Assembly (NCBI GenBank): GCA_902783085.1
Contig: CACZPT010000011.1
Coordinates: 1 to 10,834 of the forward strand
Direction: 5' to 3'
Source: an uncultured Methanobrevibacter sp.
Lineage (GTDB): Archaea; Methanobacteriota; Methanobacteria; Methanobacteriales; Methanobacteriaceae
Length of the DNA stretch: 10,834 nt
Shown here piece by piece: positions 8,114 through 10,834 of the stretch. The notes beneath the pieces were generated by a model. It ran no database searches. It saw only the letters and a program-made list of their open reading frames with translations, and was not told the origin of the DNA. The stretch's first letter is position 1. The number at the start of each line of letters is the position of its first letter. A program made the translations under genes and the position numbers.

Positions 8114-8155
8114 ATCGGTAGGGGATCACCACCCAATAACACGTCCCCTATCGAT
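8114..8155 (+). repeat. Hairpin C of the shared-loop repeat
   Basis: ATCGGTAGGGGA pairs with TCCCCTATCGAT (12 bp with one G-U at 8118/8151) around the same 18-nt loop as hairpin B (8126-8143). The bases GGATCACC at 8123-8130 equal the 3'-terminal segment of 16S rRNA. Confidence 0.85.
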
Positions 8156-8174
8156 TTTACATGTTTAACTAATT

Positions 8175-8612
8175 TTACCAAACATATAATGTATATGAAT
8201 AATCACCATAACTAGCCGATGCTGATGAGATATTATCCGCATTATTGAAATTACCGGAACTTGCTAAAACATTTGAATCAAGCTTGTTTGTTTCGATGAA
8301 CCTATAATTATTAAGATTAAACTGTTTAAATTTATCTTTACACATATTAGAAACTGTTGCTATCGATTTTTGAGAATTCTTTCCACTTTTTAAAACATCA
8401 GATATATCTCCAATAAATGTCCTATCTCCAAAATAAACATTACCTGCTAAAATTTCAATAATATCCCCACTATCGTGGAAATTATTAGTATTATCCAAAT
8501 ATGTGGGATTAGGAATTATTACAACATAATTTAGCATGAAAATAGCTAGTAAAAGAATAATTATAGCAACAAATGCATCTACAATATATAAATTCCCATT
8601 TTGATCTTTCAT
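8175..8612 (-). CDS. Pilin-like single-pass membrane protein, function unknown
   Basis: A 145-residue protein with a short polar N-terminus (MKDQNGN), one hydrophobic helix at about 9-32 containing a single acidic residue (Asp12), and a polar Ser/Asn-rich remainder likely outside the membrane. This layout resembles archaeal type IV pilin-like proteins and the N-terminal part of several euryarchaeal pseudopilin families. The canonical class III signal motif is not present, and prepilin cleavage is only possible near Gly6. The start has no recognisable SD; a TATA-like sequence 14-34 nt upstream suggests a leaderless mRNA. It stands alone, between a terminator-like hairpin and the gap with the three hairpins. 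The family could not be named with certainty. Confidence 0.7.
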   Translation of the reverse strand: MKDQNGNLYIVDAFVAIIILLLAIFMLNYVVIIPNPTYLDNTNNFHDSGDIIEILAGNVYFGDRTFIGDISDVLKSGKNSQKSIATVSNMCKDKFKQFNLNNYRFIETNKLDSNVLASSGNFNNADNISSASASYGDYSYTLYVW

Positions 8613-8625
8613 AGTGATGGATTAA

Positions 8626-8646
8626 ATTTTATAATATTTAAAAAAA
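8626..8646 (-). promoter_or_regulatory. Probable promoter of the pilin-like gene (leaderless mRNA)
   Basis: The - strand reads TTTTTTTAAATATTATAAAA 14-34 nt before the ATG at 8612. With a box centre about 24-27 nt upstream, transcription would begin at or beside the start codon, agreeing with the absence of an SD (TTTAATCCATCACTATG). Confidence 0.45.
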
Positions 8647-8675
8647 GTGGAAGTGTGAAAATATTAATTTTCACA
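8640..8675 (-). terminator. Hairpin plus T7 run over the stop of the 78-residue ORF
   Basis: TGTGAAAAT at 8667-8675 (read on the - strand) pairs perfectly with ATTTTCACA at 8654-8662 around a 4-nt loop. TTTTTTT follows at 8640-8646. The stop codon of the upstream ORF at 8664 is inside the hairpin. It probably ends transcription of the zinc-ribbon region before the pilin-like gene. Confidence 0.55.
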
Positions 8676-8900
8676 TATATATTTTATAACCTTATCTTTT
8701 TTAGAAATAGCTTCATCACAAGCTTTTTGAACTTTTTGTTTCATTATTTCAAAGTCCTCCGGTGTTGTTTCGCCAATTAACTTTTTAATTTTAGTGTATG
8801 CAGCTTCTCTAAATAAAGGAACAAGTTTTTCAGTTGATGAATCCTCTTTAATTAAGATTGGATTGCCACTATCGTATTTATATTTACTTTTGCTCCACAT
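8664..8900 (-). CDS. Short ORF, probably the C-terminal part of a frameshifted zinc-ribbon protein
   Basis: A 78-residue, mostly helical, Lys/Glu-rich ORF of unknown family. The core from about residue 20 (SSTEKLVPLFREAAYTKIKK and on) looks like real coding sequence, with a helical region ending in KYICEN. The start is poor: an in-frame TAA touches the ATG (TAAATG), and there is no SD. The first dozen residues (MWSKSKYKYDSG) are the out-of-frame reading of DNA that encodes FCDKCGAKVN in another frame. I infer that a zinc ribbon once joined this domain and that a small indel separated them. If it is expressed at all it may start elsewhere. It is listed as CDS because the C-terminal frame is open. 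Confidence 0.4.
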   Translation of the reverse strand: MWSKSKYKYDSGNPILIKEDSSTEKLVPLFREAAYTKIKKLIGETTPEDFEIMKQKVQKACDEAISKKDKVIKYICEN

Positions 8901-8929
8901 TTATCGCAAAACTTAGGTAATCTAAACAC
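8852..8929 (-). pseudogene. Zinc-ribbon N-terminus cut off by frameshift
   Basis: Reading from GTG at 8929 gives VFRLPKFCDKCGAKVN, a typical N-terminal Cys-x2-Cys knuckle of small archaeal zinc-ribbon proteins, and then runs into TAA at 8852-8854. GGTGG lies a few bases before the GTG. The downstream domain continues in a different frame (8664-8900). This frame is too short to be a protein alone and is best read as the 5' half of a broken gene. Confidence 0.5.
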
Positions 8930-8996
8930 CTTCCACCATCATTAACTATTGAATAATTACCTAGTTACATTACTTCACTAATTAGGTTATCTTAAG

Positions 8997-9147
8997 GGCA
9001 TTATAGAAGCACATTTCGGCAGGTTCCTGAAATATCGTTGGCTTGTGTGTTTGATGATGAAGTTTCATCAGTTAGGGAAGCTCCACATCCTAAACAAAAC
9101 TTATTTCCTCCATTTACTTCTTGACCACAATTACAAAACTGGAGCAT
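8997..9147 (-). pseudogene. Truncated, frameshifted copy of the adjacent zinc-ribbon gene
   Basis: From ATG at 9147 the frame reads MLQFCNCGQEVNGGNKFCLGC and on to SSSNTQANDISGTC, then stops at 9001 after 48 residues. It is plainly a copy of the N-terminus of the next gene upstream: 9026-9133 and 9503-9610 differ at about 11 of 108 bases. The first Cys pair is damaged (CxC instead of CxxC, one codon lost). A 4-nt deletion near 9020 shifts the frame; in the alternative frame the sequence still reads PKCASIMPL before a stop. The membrane part is absent. An SD (GGTGA) survives 4 nt before ATG, so a 48-residue peptide with a defective ribbon could still be made. Confidence 0.75.
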
Positions 9148-9174
9148 GGTTTCACCATCAAATCAATTATACAG

Positions 9175-9624
9175 TTAGTAATAATAACTATTAGGCCAAT
9201 TATAAAAGCTATTGTAAAACCTCATTCTACTTCGATAAGCCATATATGAAAAGAATAACCACCAAATAATGACCATTATTATAGCTAAAACTATCATTAT
9301 TAGCCCATGCTTGTGAACGTCTTTATTTGTCCTAGTTAGTAAATATATTCCAAAAATTACTCCAAATAGAGGAATGAACAATGAACATATGTATCCTAAA
9401 ACAATAGCAGCTGTATGTTTATCTTGATTTAATAAAGTACCACAATTTGTACAAGCTACATTTCCAAATGGCATTATAGATCCACATTTAGGACAAATAT
9501 TTCCAGAAGTATCGTTTGATTGTGTGTTTGATGATGGAGTTTTACCAGTTAGGGAAGCTCCACATCCTGAACAAAACTTAGTTCCTTCTTTTACTTCTTG
9601 ACCACAATTACTACAAAATGGCAT
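9175..9624 (-). CDS. Two-zinc-ribbon, two-TM membrane protein
   Basis: A 149-residue protein with two Cys4 pairs that form zinc ribbons: Cys4/Cys7 with Cys18/Cys21, and Cys44/Cys47 with Cys58/Cys61. Two membrane helices follow at about 72-96 and 107-128, then a Tyr/Asn/Arg-rich tail. The ribbons should be cytoplasmic. Small zinc-ribbon membrane proteins like this are common in Methanobrevibacter but have no assigned role. The start is ATG at 9624, because GAGGAGTGAG lies 5 nt upstream; the in-frame GTG at 9633 sits inside this SD. The SD overlaps the TGA of the preceding gene (9630-9632), which indicates translational coupling. A truncated copy follows 27 nt downstream. Confidence 0.8.
   Translation of the reverse strand: MPFCSNCGQEVKEGTKFCSGCGASLTGKTPSSNTQSNDTSGNICPKCGSIMPFGNVACTNCGTLLNQDKHTAAIVLGYICSLFIPLFGVIFGIYLLTRTNKDVHKHGLIMIVLAIIMVIIWWLFFSYMAYRSRMRFYNSFYNWPNSYYY
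9470..9624 (-). repeat. Parent segment of a tandem duplication (copy at 8997-9147)
   Basis: This 155-bp 5' part of the zinc-ribbon gene recurs at 8997-9147 (151 bp) in the same orientation, about 320 bp apart. Identity is near 90 percent in the central 108 bases and lower at the end holding the 4-nt deletion. It marks a local gene duplication followed by decay. Confidence 0.75.
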
Positions 9625-9629
9625 TTTTC

Positions 9630-10157
9630 TCACTCCTCAGTTACATCTAGACTTTCCCCGCAGTTAGTGCAAAAATTGTTTTCAACAGTTAATTCTGTAC
9701 CGCAATTTTTACACTTAAAAATTTCTTCTTCTACTTCTTCAACAGACATAGATTCTTCAGAAATTGTTTTAACAGGTTCTTCTTCAGTTTCAGTTAAATC
9801 CCTTCCACAACCTGGACAAAAATTAGAATCTTTGAATAATCCACGGCCACACTCTTCACAATAGTAATCAAATGATCCAGTAGTTGGGCCGGCATTAGTA
9901 TTATTAGCCGGTGATTGTCCGTCAGATATCCTTATAGTTACAACATCATCTGAAGCAACAAAATAATAAATAATCGCAGCTGGGAAAAAGAACAAGATTA
10001 AAAGAATTAATAATCCTACACTATATGATTTTTTATTTAAAATTGCAGTTCCATTAAAATTACTTTGCATCCTATATCCTTGAGCAAGATATTGTTGCAT
10101 TTGTTGATTAAATTCATCTTCATTTCTTGCATTTATATTTATACTTACTCCCATCAT
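9630..10157 (-). CDS. Membrane protein with two C-terminal zinc ribbons
   Basis: A 175-residue protein. Residues 1-43 are a small soluble domain (INARNEDEFNQQMQQYLAQG, similar in feel to bacterial and archaeal DUF-type domains on TM anchors). One strongly hydrophobic segment lies at about 46-68. A linker rich in Asn/Pro/Thr leads to a zinc ribbon (Cys100/103/114/117), an acidic linker (Glu-rich, 123-145), and a second ribbon (Cys149/152/163/166). Function is unknown; ribbons may bind protein or nucleic acid. The first two codons are ATG ATG. GGGGAT lies 2 nt before the first and 5 nt before the second (10154), so either may be used. Its stop overlaps the SD of the next gene, giving a two-gene operon. 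Confidence 0.8.
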   Translation of the reverse strand: MMGVSININARNEDEFNQQMQQYLAQGYRMQSNFNGTAILNKKSYSVGLLILLILFFFPAAIIYYFVASDDVVTIRISDGQSPANNTNAGPTTGSFDYYCEECGRGLFKDSNFCPGCGRDLTETEEEPVKTISEESMSVEEVEEEIFKCKNCGTELTVENNFCTNCGESLDVTEE

Positions 10158-10172
10158 TTATCCCCTTTTAAC

Positions 10173-10206
10173 TTTTTATATATAATTTATCAATAATATA
10201 TCGATT
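10173..10206 (-). promoter_or_regulatory. Promoter region of the zinc-ribbon operon
   Basis: Two TATA-like boxes are visible on the - strand: AAATTATATATAAAAA (10173-10188) and CGATATATTATTG (about 10192-10204). The nearer one would start transcription almost at the ATG. The farther one leaves a leader of about 16 nt that includes the GGGGAT ribosome site, and so fits the SD better. Confidence 0.45.
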
Positions 10207-10421
10207 ATTATTTTGAAATTATTCTAATGCCTTTCACTAAATTAAAAGTCTCTATTTTTATTGGAGCATATATTGAAAGTGTATTTAATTTTATGATTCA
10301 TAGTTTTCAAATAATGTAACCTAAATAGGAGTGCGAAAAGTAATAGATTTTACAATTTTGTCTTACCATTAGAATTTTTAACTAAAAATGTATCATTGTC
10401 CCCCTATTGATTTTTTAGAGG
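10207..10421. other. Divergent intergenic DNA, no gene seen
   Basis: The 272-bp gap between the zinc-ribbon operon (-) and the small ORF (+) is AT-rich. I see no RNA gene, strong repeat or convincing ORF. A short segment with higher G content (TAGGAGTGCGAAAAG near 10327-10341) stands out but has no matching inverted repeat in the window. Confidence 0.5.
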
Positions 10422-10429
10422 TGATTAAT

Positions 10430-10549
10430 ATGAAAATTATTTATGCTTCATTGAATAGTGATTTAGAAATAAATAAAAGATTAATTCGAATGCATACGAC
10501 TCCAAAAACAACGAAAGAAGATGAAGACTACAAATATATGACTAATTAG
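10430..10549 (+). CDS. Small 39-residue protein, function unknown
   Basis: ATG at 10430 follows GAGGTGAT at a 4-nt gap (10418-10425), the best SD in the window. The frame gives MKIIYASLNSDLEINKRLIR and then MHTTPKTTKEDEDYKYMTN before TAG. The N-terminal half may form a strand and helix; the C-terminal half is charged and probably disordered. There is no signal peptide, membrane helix or known motif. It could be a genuine small protein or the 5' remnant of a longer gene, since DNA after the stop carries no related frame. It is the only + strand gene in the right half and is divergent from the zinc-ribbon operon. Confidence 0.5.
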   Translation: MKIIYASLNSDLEINKRLIRMHTTPKTTKEDEDYKYMTN

Positions 10550-10834
10550 CTTATTCTGTCAGCATAGCATAAAATCTAATCTTGCAAAACAACAGATATG
10601 ACAAGACAAGCCGTATTTTATTTGTATGACTATATTCAAAACTTTATTAATCAATATAGCATATTTGCGAATTTTGATTTATTGCATTGTTTCTTTTTTG
10701 TGCTGTTTAATATTCACACTCTTTTTTTAAAAAAAATGTTTAATATTGGTTATGTAAAAAATTTTGTGGGATGCAATATATTTTTTTACATATTATTCCT
10801 AAGTTGAGGTCATTTTATTCTTTTTGTATTTTTG
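10550..10834. other. Very AT-rich terminal stretch without a supported gene
   Basis: This 285-bp end is dominated by T-runs. It includes TTTTTTTAAAAAAA near 10724 and a loose inverted repeat of ATGTAAAAAA with TTTTTTACAT (about 10751-10793). It could hold a terminator for the small ORF. The one longer open frame is rich in Phe, Ile and Leu because of base composition and has no SD. Confidence 0.45.

Larger units (their letters stand above)
7985..8177 (+). ncRNA. Candidate structured regulatory RNA with three shared-loop hairpins
   Basis: Three consecutive stem-loops (8004-8032, 8064-8103, 8114-8155) have different stem sequences but a conserved loop, UCACCACCCAAUAACACG in the second and third and UCACCCAAAAACACA in the first. 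The stems contain a U-G pair (8009/8027) and a G-U pair (8118/8151). These pair in a + strand RNA but would be A-C and C-A mismatches on the - strand, so the + strand is favoured. Each hairpin is followed by a TTTT run (GGTTTTG, AGTTTTG, GATTTTA). Every loop starts with UCACC, complementary to the SD core GGUGA used throughout the window. Function as an SD-binding RNA is inference. The ends are estimates: a TATA-like box upstream, T-runs near 8156 and 8174 downstream. Confidence 0.5.

Noticed and set aside
8004..8155. CRISPR array
   Set aside because: Only the loop is repeated, stems change between units, spacing is irregular (60 and 50 bp), and no spacer-like units or cas genes are present.
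8193..8210. AATCACCATAAC near the end of the pilin-like gene as a fourth degenerate hairpin loop
   Set aside because: It lacks flanking complementary arms and lies within coding sequence (SYGDYSY on the - strand).
8033..8215. 60-codon + strand ORF across the hairpins with a repeated SPPNNT motif
   Set aside because: It has no SD, the peptide repeat is just the translated hairpin loop, and base changes preserve pairing rather than protein sequence.
9598..9864. 88-codon + strand ORF opposite the zinc-ribbon operon
   Set aside because: Serine-rich reading of the complement of Cys/Glu codons; both - strand genes have proper SDs and motifs.
10320..10350. Possible insertion-sequence end (TAGGAGTGCGAAAAG)
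   Set aside because: No matching inverted repeat, target duplication or transposase could be found in the window.
10598..10807. 69-residue hydrophobic + strand ORF
   Set aside because: No SD, composition follows the T-rich DNA, no conserved pattern. A small membrane protein cannot be fully excluded.

Overview
The window looks like a chromosomal segment of a low-GC methanogenic archaeon, most likely a Methanobrevibacter or close relative in Methanobacteriales. The reasons are strong A/T bias in third positions and intergenic DNA, archaeal A-rich/TATA promoters, GGTGAT-type Shine-Dalgarno (SD) sites 3-5 nt before most starts, a tRNA-Arg(GCG) gene without encoded CCA, an archaeal TruD, and a DUF126/aconitase-X swivel subunit of the archaeal mevalonate route. 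The genus is an inference.

Layout. Bases 1-2285 (+ strand) hold purB (adenylosuccinate lyase) and a tightly coupled gene for a membrane protein built from three related segments. A perfect 9-bp hairpin with T-tracts lies between this pair and the convergent copA-type Cu(I) P-type ATPase (2358-4835, -). Bases 4910-7878 (-) read as one unit in the order tRNA-Arg(GCG), truD, DUF126 subunit of phosphomevalonate dehydratase, metal-dependent amidohydrolase. Gaps are 8-19 nt and the only good promoter is in front of the tRNA. The encoded truD start lies after the tRNA; an apparent N-terminal extension is translated tRNA.

Bases 7880-8174 contain no convincing gene but carry the most unusual object in the window: three consecutive stem-loops with different but base-paired stems and a conserved loop (TCACCACCCAATAACACG in two of them). 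G-U pairs indicate a + strand RNA. Its loops contain UCACC, the complement of the SD core GGUGA, and one hairpin repeats eight bases of the 16S rRNA 3' end. I propose an SD-binding (anti-SD mimic) regulatory RNA.

Bases 8175-10157 (-) are an accessory-looking set of small surface or membrane proteins: a pilin-like single-pass protein, a short ORF whose upstream frame encodes a broken zinc ribbon, a truncated and frameshifted copy of a zinc-ribbon gene, the intact two-TM zinc-ribbon protein, and a second membrane protein with two zinc ribbons. The two intact genes form an operon with overlapping stop and SD. The region shows tandem duplication followed by decay. Bases 10158-10834 are very AT-rich and contain only one credible small gene, a 39-residue ORF with a strong SD.
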